From the NCBI RefSeq assembly GCF_016906535.1, contig NC_057379.1, positions 1 to 64,000 of the forward strand: DNA of 64,000 nucleotides, written 5' to 3'. Origin of the DNA: Rhizoctonia solani. Its lineage: Eukaryota > Basidiomycota > Agaricomycetes > Cantharellales > Ceratobasidiaceae. Both the position numbers and the translations under genes were made by a program. Shown here piece by piece: positions 11,849-22,760 of the stretch. The notes below the pieces were generated by a model. That model was given only the letters and a program-made list of their open reading frames with translations. It searched no databases and had not been told where the DNA came from. Within the stretch, counting starts at the first letter, position 1, and every line of letters begins with the position of its first letter.

Positions 11849-13039
11849 ATGGAACCAGAGCCGTCCATTGCCGCTCTCCTCGAGGCTGTCACAGCCCTCA
11901 CAGCCACAGTCGGGTCCCTCCAGGACCAAATTCGATCACAAGGCCAACAGCTCACTGAGCTTAAAGCCATATGCAAGGAGACCGCCGACCTACTCGGCGA
12001 CAAGGACCAAGGAACCCAAGCTCAGCCTGGCCCATCGGCTGGGCCTGTCACTCCCCCCACTCATACAGGGGGAGAAGCGCACACTCCAGGAACGGTTAGG
12101 CCTGGACTCAAGGCCCCCTTCCGCCCATCAAGAGGAACGGGCTTTGACTCAGAAGAGGAGGAAGAACCCAGGCGAGCCCCCAAAAAAGAGCCTCGCGACA
12201 CGCCTAAGCGGAGCCTCAGCTCCCTCACCCCCTTCGACTCAGGGTCCAGCATAAAGCGGCCCAAAATGGAGCTCCCAGACCCATATAAGGGAGACTCTAG
12301 GGGACGAAAGGCAACCCAGTGGCTGGATCGCATGCTGCTGTGGGTCGCACTTCATTGAGACCAATTCGATGAAGAAGAACAGATGGTTGTGTGGATTCTC
12401 TACCACATGACTGATAAGGCTGCCGACTGGGCTCTCCCTATCATAGGGACCATCATCAAGGGCGAGGGAAACCCCCCTACCACCATCCCGGCCTTAACGG
12501 CCAAATTCAAAGAGGCGTTTGCCGACCCCGACGCTAAACGGGCAGCCGCCAGGAAGATCGCCGCGCTCACTCAGACAACCACTACGTCTGAATACGTCAC
12601 CAAGTTCCGCAATCTCATGGCGGAACTTGATTGGAACACTGAGGCGTACATTGCCCAGTTTGTACGTGGTCTTCACTGGAAAGTGAAGGAACTCCTGTCC
12701 ACCAAGGACAATATCCCAGACGACGACCTTGAGGCTATATTCGCTGCCTCAATCAAGATTGATAACATCCGTCGGGAGAATGAGGAGAACCGCCCAAAGA
12801 AGGCTCCCACCAAGGCCCCGGTCGCCGCAACCACCTCTACCTCCACCACTACCACCAGGGTTTGTCTATCTGAGGACCCCAACTACGTTACCCCGGAGGA
12901 AAGGGATCGCCGCCGCGCCTCGGGCCTCTGTGTCAAATGCGGCCAAAAGGGGCACGGAATCAAACAGTGCCCCAATGGCTGGAAGGCCACCATCAAGGAA
13001 GTGGCAAAAGTTGCGGAGGACGAGTTGGGAAAAGATTAG
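11849..13039 (+). pseudogene. gag: LTR-3 Gag with one nonsense codon
   Basis: Homologous throughout to LTR-2 Gag, including the CCHC knuckle [18 protein letters not shown] at 12356-12358 replaces the Arg codon that LTR-2 has after LWVALH; CGA to TGA is the simplest origin. The frame resumes directly and ends GGA AAA GAT TAG. Confidence 0.88.
13027..13033 (+). promoter_or_regulatory. LTR-3 -1 frameshift heptamer GGGAAAA
   Basis: G GGA AAA in gag phase, six bases before the gag stop. The -1 frame overlaps gag for at least 100 nt and runs into pol. Confidence 0.7.
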
Positions 13040-16000
13040 GGCCAAGGAAAGCTGCCAAAACCTTGAGCCCAAAAATAGACGTATCTGATGTATCTCGTAT
13101 CGAATTTGTATCTGTGGCTTCTTTAGACTCCAATAAAAAACCACTCCTCTATATTGATTTACATATGAACGAATACCCGGCAGAACCCCTAAAAACCCTC
13201 GTAGATTCCGGAGCAACCTCCAACTTTATCTCCCCAAGTATAGTGGAAAAATTAAAAATCCCAAAAACCCTACTTGAAAATCCACGAGTAGTGAGAATGT
13301 TAGATGGTACTATTTCACAGACTGGTCGCATTTGGCACCAGGTTCACCTCGCGGTCTTGGCCAATGGCCATATTCACTCCATCCCTTTCCTCGTTTGCCC
13401 CATCGGCAACACTTTGGCTATATTAGGCATGACATGGCTCACTTCAGAATCTCCGCTCATAGACTGGCAACAGGGTCTAATCACGTTCCCAGAGCAGGTA
13501 CAGATTGCTTCAGAAGAAGAAGCGGACCCGGACCCTCTAGCAGACCTTCCCTCTCAGTATCACGAATTTGCTAGAGTATTTGGCGAAGAGGAGTTCAAGG
13601 TCCTCCCTCCCCATAGGGAATACGACATCTCAATTGATCTCACCCCAGAAGCCAAACTCACACCAGGTCCAATCTACGGCATGACCAATGCGGAATCTAA
13701 GGCACTGAAGCAACATATTGATGAGGAACTAGCCACGGGCAAGATTCGCCCCAGTACTTCATCAGCAGGCGCCCCAGTAATGTTTGTAAAGAAGGCAGAT
13801 GGATCCCTACGACTGGTTGTGGACTACTGGAAGTTAAATGATGTCACCCAGAAAAATGTCTACCCACTCCCCAGACAGGATGATCTGATGGCCAAGCTTA
13901 GGAACGCAAAGCTATTTACCAAACTAGACCTTTGTTGGGGCTATAACAATGTCAGGATTAAGGAAGGAGATGAGTGGAAGACGGCATTTAGGACCAAGTA
14001 TGGGTTATTTGAATACCTGGTCATGCCCTTTGGTCTCACCAACGCCCCGGCCGCCTTCCAACATTTCATGAATGACTTGTTTAGAGACCTCATTGATGTC
14101 ACAGTGGTGATTTACTTGGACGACATCCTTATCTTTTCAGAAGACCCCAAGAAGCATCCAGAACACGTTAGGGAAGTCTTATCGAGACTAATGAAAAACC
14201 AGTTGTTCTGCAAGCTCTCTAAGTGTCACTTCCACGTCACCACAGTCGACTACCTTGGTATTGTCATATCCCCTGCAGGCTTCTCCATGGACCAGAAGAA
14301 GATTGAGGCTGTTACATCATGGCCCCAACCCAAAACGGTCAAGCAGGTCCAAGCCTTCCTAGGATTTGTGAACTACCTCCGCTGATTTATCCCCAACTTC
14401 AGTTCCGTGGCTCGCCCCCTCCACAATCTCACAAAAAAGGAAGTCCCATGGTCTTGGGAGGTCCAAGAGGAAGAAGCTTTTCAGGAATTGAAGTCCCTAG
14501 TCACCCGTTCCCCGGTCCTAATCCACTCGAACCCAGACCTTCCCTATTACCTAGAGACGGATGCGTCAGGCGTAGCTATGGGAGCCATCCTGAGCCAACG
14601 GGGGGAAGATAACCGCCTTCATCCTATTGCCTACATGTCCAAATCCTTCTCAGGAGCCAAAGCAAATTACGACACCCATGACAAGGAGCTTCTGGCAATT
14701 ATCAAGGCATTAGAGGAATGGCGAATTTTCCTAGAAGCAACGGACAGACCAATCCAGGTTTTCACAGATCATAGAAACCTGGAATATTGGATGCAGGCAC
14801 GGACATTTAACAGAAGGCATGCACGTTGGCGGATCTTCCTGAGCGACTTTAACTTTGAGATCCACTATCGCCCAGGGAAACAATCAGGAAAACCGGATGC
14901 TCTCTCCAGAAGATCGGATTACATTGATATGGCACCAGAACCAGAAGTCATGTTGCCCGCAGAAGTCTTCGCCAACACGTCAGAAGAAGAACTGGAAATT
15001 GTCACAGAGATCCGCGCCAAGCTTAGGGAGGACCCATCCCTTGATCCCATTATCCAATTCCTCACAGAAGATGCAGACAACGCTCCCCCTTCAATTCGTA
15101 AGGCATATCAAGATTATGACTGGGATGAAGGCCTCCTCTGGTACCGTGGGAAACTAGTTGTCCCAGACTCGGAAACCCTGAAAGAACGACTACTCAAGGA
15201 ATTCCACGACTCACCCCTGGCAGGGCACCCTGGACAACAAAGGACCCTGGAGCTCCTAAGCCGCAACTACTGGTGGCCAGGTATGAAGTCATCTGCCAAG
15301 GAATGGGTAGAATGTTGTCCTACCTGCCAAGCCAATCGCCGCGCTCACGCCCCTGTCATTGCCCTGAAACCCTTGGAAGTCCCCCCATTCCCGTTCCACA
15401 CAATCTCCTACGACTTCATCACAGGATTTCCAAAATCTAACGGGCACGATGCAATCTTGGTAGTAATTGACTCCTTCTCCAAGTTTGGACATTTCATCCC
15501 AACTTCCAAAAAGGTCACCGCAAAGGGTCTTGCTGACTTGTTCATCACTCACGTCTGGAAACTCCACGGGTTGCCTGTCAAAACCATCTCAGACCGGGGG
15601 ACTACCTTCACAGGGAAATTCTTGAGGGCATTATATCAGCGACTTGGGGTCAGACCTGCATTCTCCTCGGCTTACCACCCAGAATCAGACGGACAAACGG
15701 AAAGGGTCAATCAATTTATCGAATTCTACCTGCGCTCTTACGTTGCAGCCGACCATTCTGATTGGGCCGCGTGGCTACCACTGGCAGAATACGCATACAA
15801 TAATGCCAAGCATGGAGCAACCGGGAAGTCACCATTCGAGCTTGTCTATGGGCGAAATCCAGTCATGAACCCGTCCAATGTGCCAGCCAACGTCCCAGAA
15901 GCTGACACGGTAGCAGATACACTAGCCCGGGAGTGGAAAGAAGCGGAATCAGCCCTCCAAATGAGTAAAGAACGTATGGCCAGGAGCCAAGGAATAATAC

Positions 16001-16455
16001 CGGAATTCTCAATAGGCGAGAAAGTCTGGCTGGATGGAAAGAATGTGGGCCTTAGGACCAATTCAAATAAACTGGACCCAAAACGCCTTGGTCCCTTCAA
16101 GGTCATAGAAAAAATCTCCAGCCACGCCTACCGCCTGGAACTGCCGGAAACCCTGAAAATCCATAACGTCTTCTATGTCGGGTTACTGTCAAAAAGCCAT
16201 GAATCACCCAGTCAGCCATTCCCAGAACGACCTCCCCCTGAGACAATAGAGGGGGAGGAGGAATACAAAGTTGAACAGATCATTGACTTGAAACGCCAAC
16301 GGGGAAAATGGCTATATCTGATAAAATGGAAAGGATACGGCCCGGAGGACAATTCATGGGAACCGGAAGAACTGTTGGAACATAGCCAAGAAGAGATCAA
16401 GCGCTTCAACCAAGCAAGACTCAGAAAGGCTCGTGACGCCGCCAAGAGCCTTTAA
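13034..16455 (+). pseudogene. pol: LTR-3 Pol with one nonsense codon
   Basis: Protease DSGA, RT with intact YLDD, RNase H ETDASG, integrase with CPTC finger, SDRG and DGQTER, and a C-terminal chromodomain with [21 protein letters not shown] at 14383-14385 follows NYLR at a position that is Arg in LTR-2. The RT also has LDLCWGYNN where the LTR-4/5 family has LDLRWGYNN, another Arg change at a CpG-prone codon. No indels seen in about 3.4 kb. Confidence 0.88.
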
Positions 16456-16465
16456 GGGGGGGCAA

Positions 16466-17027
16466 TGTTACAACCTCCTTGAATATACCACTAGAATCAC
16501 CCGATTTTTCTATTATTTTTAGTATTTTTTACGGACTCTATATCTTTTGTTTTTCGATCACGTGACCTCGGCGCTTATTATGCCGAGATGCCGTGCCGAG
16601 ATGCCGTGCCAAGGGCGCTTAGGAGAAATCCACGCTTCTGCGCAGCCCACAGCACGCTTCTTTCTTCACACGGACTCTTCTTTTCTCACGAGCACAGACC
16701 ATGTAGATAGCGTGCTCTTGTCTATATATACAGCAGGGAAATCGCTTGGAAACCCCAAGTCGATTTTACCTCGTCTCATATTCATTGAGGAGGCATCAGC
16801 CAGCTAAGTAAGCCGGCCCCCAGAAGTTTAGCTGACATCATCCCCTACCTTTACCTACCACACCTCCCAGGCCTCCGGCCCCTTCGCCAGCAGTAGTTAG
16901 CAGTAGAGCGCCTTAAGCGCTAGTAGTATAGCCTTAGATAAGTTAGATACATACGTGTGCTTGTAGTAGTACGGCCTTAAGCGCCCGCCTCCACTAGCGA
17001 GTACCCACCTTACAGTGGTGTACGACA
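16466..17027 (+). repeat. LTR-3 3' LTR
   Basis: 562 bp, preceded by a GGGGGGGCAA polypurine tract and followed by GCCCA and the resumed LTR-1 gag. Confidence 0.92.
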
Positions 17028-18262
17028 GCCCAGGAGATCAAAAACCTCCTCCTGGCTATGAATCAGAATCTTTCTCTGGTCATAGGACAAGCGGCTGCCC
17101 ATCATACAGATATCGGCACCACTCAGGCTACCCTCTCAAACCATGACAGTAGCATTACCAACCTTGACGCCCTGATTGTAAAACTTGGGGCTGATATTGC
17201 CAAAATAGGCACCGCTGCTGCTTCTGGTTCCTCCCTTGCCTCGGCTACCAAGGCTCCCAAACTTGCGACGCCAGACAAATTTGATGGGTCTGACAAGAAT
17301 AAGGCAATCTCTTTCAGAGTTGCTGTATCTCATTATCTCAGGATCTCATATCCTGGCTCAACAGTGGATGAGCAAATCGCTTTCATTATCTCCTGCCTGG
17401 ATGGCAAGGCCCATGAGTGGCTTGAGCCCTACCTGGAGGAGGACGTTGTAAAAGGGAACCCTGTTTCTTGGCTCCACAATTTGGATGCCTTCTGGCTGCA
17501 ATTCAATGCACGCTGGAATGTCCAAAATAGGACTGAGAACTTCCGCGCCAAGTTGCGCACCCTTAAGCAAACCAAGGGAGTCCAAGATTATTACAAGGAC
17601 TTCCAGACCTATTCTCAAGGCCTTGGTTACAACAATCCTTCTCTCAGGGACATGTTCTATGATGGCCTGTCCCACAAAATTAAGGAAACTCTCATGGTTC
17701 AAGATTACGACCATGCAGATGCCTCAGTAACTCTTGCAACTCTTGCAGAGAAGGCCCTTAAGGTGGATCAGCGCCTAGAGCAGTTTGCGGCCCAGCACAA
17801 GGGTTCCTCCTCCTCTTCAAACCAATCTGGAAGCAAATCCAGCACTTCTACGTCAGCAGCAGCCCAGGGAGCGCCCAGGGATAAACTGTCTGTTGGGGAA
17901 CAGGTGTATGCGATTGTGGATGGAAAGGCTAAGAAGGGGGTCCTTCAAAAAATTGGCCAAAATGCCAAAGGGATAGCAGTTCCAATTGTTAAGTGGAATG
18001 ATGGCACCACCATGGACGTTACCTTCAAAACTATCAAGAAGGATAACCACCCAGTCACTGCCACTTCCACTCCTGCTCCCAAGGCTTCCTCCTCCTCCTC
18101 TGCGCGCAACTCTGGTCCTTCCCCTATGGACTTAGACTCTGCCTCCTCAAAAGGCAAAAAACCTATTATATGCGCAACATGTGGAGGTAGGGGACACTAT
18201 GCCAATCAATGCCCCTCAAAATCCTACTCTGGCCATGAGGCCCATATCTCTGAGGATGAGTC

Positions 18263-21200
18263 GGAAAATGGGGACCTCTGAACACTAATGGGAACAGTGT
18301 ATCAGAGGGAAATAATGGACATTTAGATAGCTTGGAAATCTTTTCTGTAAATAATATATCTCCTTTAAATATATATTTTCAAGCATCTCGCGTTCAACAA
18401 GTTCCCAACCCTAAGGTTACCAAGAAAATGAAGCCCTTCTTTGGATGGGCTATGATTGATTCAGGTGCTTCATCTTGCTTCATACACAAGGACCTAATCA
18501 AACAATATGGTATACCTACTACAAAAAAATCTGTACCACGTCGCCTTAAAGTGATTGATGGAAGAGACATTAGTTCTGGTTTGGTAGATTCAGAATGTAT
18601 ATTTACTTTAGAATTAGGTAGTCATAAAGAGGTTCTGAAATGTAACGTAGCTGATATAGGTAAACATAGCATAGTCCTTGGAATGTCCTGGCTCAAGTTA
18701 CACAACCCTACTATAGATTGGCCTAATAAGCGTATCACTTTTAATTCTCAACATTGTAACAATTCTTGTCTTTCTATTTCTAATTCTATCCTGGGGAATG
18801 TCGGTGGGACTTCTAACCACCTTGAAGGCATACCAGAAGACTTAGGAGGTGTCGAGGTGATTGAACCTCTTGAAGGCATCCCTAGGGAAACTGGAGGTAC
18901 TGTGGATTCTCCACTTGAAAGTATCCCAGTAGAACTGCGCAATTTTGCGGAGGTATTTTCTGAGGACATGAAGGTGACGGAACTGCCGCCGCACCGTCCT
19001 TTTGATTTAGGGATTGATTTAATTGATCCTGATAAACCTGTTAAGGCTATGGTATACCCCTTGAAGGCATCTGATGATGAGGAACTTAGAAAACTCCTTA
19101 AAGAACAATTGGACAAAGGATTGATTCGCCCATCCAAATCCAAATATGGTTCCCCAGTTCATTTTGTCAACAAGAAAAATGGGAAAAGGCGTATGGTTGT
19201 GGATTATAGATCCCTAAATGCAAATACAGTCAAGAATGCGTACCCTCTACCTCTAATACAGTCTCTCATTGAGAAACTAAGGGGCGCAAAATACTTTTCC
19301 ACCATTGACCTGAAATCTGGATACAACTTGGTCCGGATAAAGGAAGGTGATGAATGGAAGACTGCATTTAAAACCAAATACGGCCTGTTTGAATACCTAG
19401 TCATGCCCTTTGGGTTATGCAACGCTCCTGCTGCATTTCAGCACTTCATGAATGAGATATTTAGGGACATATTGGACGTCTATGTAGTAGTATATCTAGA
19501 CAACATCCTAATATTCTCAGAAAGCAGGGAATTACACACAAAACATCTCCAAGAGGTACTGAAAAGGCTGCAAGACAATGCATGCTACTGTAACTTGGAG
19601 AAGTGTAATTTCTATGCATCTGAAGTAGATTACCTTGGTGTCATTGCCAATGGTGAAGGAGTGAAAGCAGATCCCAAGAAAATCACTCAAGCGGTTGATT
19701 GGGCAACACCGCGCTCTGTCAAAGGGGTTCAAGAGTTTTTGGGCTTTATAAATTTCTATAGACGCTTCATACATAACTTCTCAAAATTGGCACAACCCTT
19801 ATACCAACTACTCCAAAAGAATATACCTTGGGAGTGGGGTGAACGCCAAGAAGTGTCTTTTAAAGCTCTTAAACAGGCTCTAATTGAATCCCCTGTCTTA
19901 ATCCAACCCGATCCATACAAGGAGTTTTTCCTTGAGTGTGACGCCTCTGATTTTGCAACGGGCGCTGTCCTTAATCAAAAGGGCAGTGATGATAAATTAC
20001 ACCCGGTTGCATTCCTATCAAAATCCCTAGCACCTGCTGAAAGAAACTATGATATCTTTGATAAAGAGTTACTAGCAGTAGTAAGGGCTTTAAAGGAATG
20101 GCGTCACCTGCTGGAAGGAACAGTAATCCCTGTCAAAATACTGACAGACCATAAAAATCTGGAGTACTTCCAGACAAAAAGGGATCTGAACCAAAGGCAG
20201 TTAAGGTGGATGGGATTTTTGGCAGATTACAACTATAGGATTGTGTATAGGCCAGGCGCACAGAATAGAAAAGCAGATATTCTCTCTCGCCGTGAAGACC
20301 ACAAGTCTGCGGTTAAGGAGGGGGGTGAAACCCCTGTGCTCATAAGCCCAGAGCTTTTTATTGCAGCTATTCAAACAGATAGTGACCTTAATGATCTAAT
20401 AAGGGACGCTCTGCATGATGATAAAGCTGTACACAAAATCCTTAAATCTTTGGAAGAGGATATACCTGTTAAAGGATGGAAGATTGATAATGGCCTACTT
20501 TACTATCATGATCGGATCTATGTCCCCAACAAGCCAGAAATCAGGAAAGCCGTCTTAGAAAGCAGGCATGATAACCCTTCCACTGGGCACCCAGGACAGT
20601 TCAGAACCCTAGACCTCCTTTCAAGGGATTACTATTGGTCAGGGATGAAACAGTCTGTAACAAAATATGTCCAAGCATGCGACTCATGCATACGCAGTAA
20701 ACATTCCAACCGGGCTCCTGAAGGTCTCCTTCAAAACATAGATTTACCCAATAAGCCCTGGGAGGAAATAACGTATGACTTGATTGTAGGACTCCCCACC
20801 TCAGAAGGATATGATGCAATATTGACAGTAGTGGACCGCCTATCCAAAATGGTCCATTTTATACCAACGCACTCTGATGCTACTGCTGTTGATGTTGCAA
20901 ACCTCTTTGTATCCTTTGTGTGGAAGTTACATGGGTTACCCAGGAAAACCATCTCGGACCGAGGCCCCCAGTTCAATGCAAAATTCCTAAGACAGGTCTA
21001 TAAGCGGCTGGGGATAGAACCACACTTCTCCACTGCATACAGACCCCAAGTTGATGGACAAAGTGAACGCTTAAACCAGTTTGTGGAAATCTACCTACGC
21101 CACTATATCAACTATAGGCAAACAGACTGGGTTGCGTCATTACCACTTGCGGAATTTTCATACAATAATGGGAAACACTCAGGTTCCAAACATTCACCCT

Positions 21201-21823
21201 TCTACATGTGCTATGGTTACAACCCAGACTTTACAGTTGGGAACACCAAGGAAAGCCATGTCCCTCAAGCCGATGACCTAGCAGACTTCCTGAAAGAGAT
21301 CCAAGCTGAAGCTAAAGCTGCTTTAGAAATTGCTGCAAAACAAAACGCACAATACTATGATCTCAACAGAAGGGAAGCAACCAAGCTGGAAGTTGGTGAT
21401 AAAGTCTATTTGAGTAGCGCCAACATCAAAACTTCAAGGCCTTCCCATAAGCTAGAACATAAGCGATTGGGGCCCTATAAGGTCTTGGAGAAAATTGGCA
21501 GGAACTCCTATAAACTGGATCTCCCTAAATCCATGAAAGTCCACCCTGTCTTCAACATTGCCCTATTACACAAGAAACCAGTAGACGAGTATGACCGTGA
21601 TCCAGTCCCACTTCCCCCAGTTGTCACAGCTGATGGAGAAGAGGAATATACTGTTGAAAGGATCCTAGACTCCAAGAAAGTGGGTCGGCAAGTCAAATAC
21701 TTGGTTAAATGGAAAGGGTATGGACCAGAGGATAACACATGGGAGCCCAAGGCCCACTTAGCCAATGCCCCTGAAAAATTGGCTAAGTTTCACCGTGAAC
21801 ATCCAGAGGCAGCTGGACCTTAA
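18263..21823 (+). CDS. pol: LTR-1 Pol, full length but with mutated RT active site
   Basis: Open from just after a TGA at 18257 to TAA 21821-21823, about 1180 codons, in the -1 frame relative to gag, so expression needs a frameshift between 18260 and 18281. GGAAAAT at 18263-18269 is the only candidate slip site and is not canonical. Protease DSGASS near 18460; RT, RNase H ECDASD, integrase with SDRG and DGQSER, and a C-terminal chromodomain [17 protein letters not shown]. The RT palm motif reads YLDN at 19493-19504 instead of YLDD; a CpG to CpA change in GAC GAC would produce it. Loss of this metal-binding aspartate should abolish polymerase activity, so the ORF is intact but probably inactive. 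Confidence 0.88.
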   Translation, partial: GKWGPLNTNGNSVSEGNNGHLDSLEIFSVNNISPLNIYFQASRVQQVPNPKVTKKMKPFFGWAMIDSGASSCFIHKDLIKQYGIPTTKKSVPRRLKVIDGRDISSGLVDSECIFTLELGSHKEVLKCNVADIGKHSIVLGMSWLKLHNPTIDWPNKRITFNSQHCNNSCLSISNSILGNVGGTSNHLEGIPEDLGGVEVIEPLEGIPRETGGTVDSPLESIPVELRNFAEVFSEDMKVTELPPHRPFDLGIDLIDPDKPVKAMVYPLKASDDEELRKLLKEQLDKGLIRPSKSKYGSPVHFVNKKNGKRRMVVDYRSLNANTVKNAYPLPLIQSLIEKLRGAKYFSTIDLKSGYNLVRIKEGDEWKTAFKTKYGLFEYLVMPFGLCNAPAAFQHFMNEIFRDILDVYVVVYLDNILIFSESRELHTKHLQEVLKRLQDNACYCNLEKCNFYASEVDYLGVIANGEGVKADPKKITQAVDWATPRSVKGVQEFLGFINFYRRFIHNFSKLAQPLYQLLQKNIPWEWGERQEVSFKALKQALIESPVLIQPDPYKEFFLECDASDFATGAVLNQKGSDDKLHPVAFLSKSLAPAERNYDIFDKELLAVVRALKEWRHLLEGTVIPVKILTDHKNLEYFQTKRDLNQRQLRWMGFLADYNYRIVYRPGAQNRKADILSRREDHKSAVKEGGETPVLISPELFIAAIQTDSDLNDLIRDALHDDKAVHKILKSLEEDIPVKGWKIDNGLLYYHDRIYVPNKPEIRKAVLESRHDNPSTGHPGQFRTLDLLSRDYYWSGMKQSVTKYVQACDSCIRSKHSNRAPEGLLQNIDLPNKPWEEITYDLIVGLPTSEGYDAILTVVDRLSKMVHFIPTHSDATAVDVANLFVSFVWKLHGLPRKTISDRGPQFNAKFLRQVYKRLGIEPHFSTAYRPQVDGQSERLNQFVEIYLRHYINYRQTDWVASLPLAEFSYNNGKHSGSKHSPFYMCYGYNPDFTVGNTKESHVPQADDLADFLKEIQAEAKAALEIAAKQNAQYYDLNRREATKLEVGDKVYLSSANIKTSRPSHKLEHKRLGPYKVLEKIGRNSYKLDLPKSMKVHPVFNIALLHKKPVDEYDRDPVPLPPVVTADGEEEYTVERILDSKKVGRQVKYLVKWKGYGPEDNTWEPKAHLANAPEKLAKFHREHPEAAGP

Positions 21824-21834
21824 CGGGGGGGAAG

Positions 21835-22373
21835 TGTCATGCCCTAGAGGCGTGACCACCTTAGAATCCACTAAGTCGAAGAAATAGTGAATATATGCGC
21901 TATTTTCATGGAGATTTATGGATATATGCATCTTTATGTTATTTAGGCGCTGGGCGCGTATTATGTAATCTCATCACATGACCTTTAGTCATGTGATCTT
22001 GTTTTCTTATCTCTGGTCATGTGACCTTATCTTTGTTATGATGTTTGTACATGTAATTACTCTTCCCCTTTGCTGTTGAATATATAAGGAGGGTTCTGAG
22101 AGCCTTAAGCCTCAGAACTCGACCTCTTATCCCCATCCACACCTACCTACCCTAAGACATACACTTAAGAGTATTGCCTGAGAGCATACCAGTCCCTGTC
22201 AAAGGTCTCTTGCCCAGCTGTCTTAACAGCATAGTGCACTCTTACTTAAATTGGTCTTGTCCACCCCTTATCTGGCATTGCCCTTGAGCATTGTTGGATC
22301 CCACTAGCTGATAAGTCCTATATTAGGCAATAGCTTGTTGGGCTTTACCTTGTGGTAGTTGTCGGCTCTGACA
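21835..22373 (+). repeat. LTR-1 3' LTR
   Basis: 539 bp, by eye identical to the 5' copy. Preceded by a GGGGGGGAAG polypurine tract and followed by GAACC and the resumed W2 exon. Confidence 0.93.
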
Positions 22374-22378
22374 GAACC

Positions 22379-22466
22379 GTATGATGAAGTCACAACCACC
22401 AATCCAAACACGTCCTCAGGTGGCAAGGGATGTAAACGTAGGCTAACCGGTCGGGCAAAGGCTTGA
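22379..22466 (+). pseudogene. W2, 3' end of exon 3
   Basis: Starts right after the second GAACC and continues the W2 frame for 28 more codons to TGA 22464-22466. It encodes a polar, basic tail, as expected for this family. With the 5' part it would give a 288-residue protein. A further exon cannot be excluded. Confidence 0.65.
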
Positions 22467-22760
22467 TTTGGTGGAGAGTGGTTGATGGGTGCCTAATACT
22501 GTGGGCGCTCTTGAACTTACGTATCTACGCTGATATGCAGTACATAATAAAATATACGCAGTGCTCATTCCCAACTTGTTGCAAGTGAAAAAATCTGCTC
22601 CCACCAAAGCTATTAATCACGCATTCACCGCCGGTTTAGCAAGTTGACCCATGATTGTTGATAAGGGGACTTCACGTGACCGCGCTGATCATGTGACTGG
22701 GATGTTGTGACACGTGTGTTTTCACATTTTCCTCCCTACCTTGTTCACACTTACTTTGAC
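22467..22760 (+). promoter_or_regulatory. Upstream region of W3
   Basis: No gene. Contains TTCACGTGAC near 22671, a TCATGTGA site near 22687 and CACGTGTG near 22710, i.e. three E-box type palindromes within 45 bp and within 100 bp of the W3 start. Confidence 0.45.

Larger units (their letters stand above)
10767..17027 (+). mobile_element. LTR-3: Ty3-type chromodomain retrotransposon nested in LTR-1 gag
   Basis: 6261 bp, 562-bp LTRs (10767-11328 and 16466-17027), ends TGTTACAAC...GTACGACA, target duplication GCCCA at 10762-10766 and 17028-17032. Close relative of LTR-2. The LTRs differ at three positions by eye, all transitions, two at CpG. Gag and pol each have one nonsense codon. Confidence 0.95.
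10678..18281 (+). pseudogene. gag: LTR-1 Gag, split by LTR-3
   Basis: The 5' part is 10678-10766 (ATG, then 29 codons and two bases) and the 3' part is 17033-18281; the frame matches exactly when LTR-3 and one GCCCA copy are removed. It has a coiled-coil-like start, a capsid-like region (AHEWLEPYL, NFRAKLRTLKQ, YYKDFQTY), then an unusual segment of about 50 residues at 17881-18035 (VGEQVYAIVDGKAKKGV...PIVKWNDGTTMDVTFK) that looks like a small SH3/Tudor-type beta barrel, and a CCHC knuckle CATCGGRGHYANQC. Ends GAC CTC TGA. Intact apart from the insertion. Confidence 0.85.
3443..22373 (+). mobile_element. LTR-1: Ty3-type chromodomain retrotransposon, outer element of a three-deep nest
   Basis: Bounded by 539-bp LTRs (3443-3981 and 21835-22373) that begin TGTCATG and end TCTGACA, with target duplication GAACC at 3438-3442 and 22374-22378. 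Without the nested elements its own DNA is about 6.4 kb: leader, gag (10678, continuing at 17033, to 18281), pol (to 21823), a G-rich polypurine tract just before the 3' LTR. It interrupts host gene W2. Pol order protease, RT, RNase H, integrase, C-terminal chromodomain places it among fungal chromoviruses. Confidence 0.95.

Noticed and set aside
5254..16445. Numerous antisense and shifted ORFs inside the LTR elements
   Set aside because: All overlap gag or pol, which carry clear domain motifs on the plus strand.
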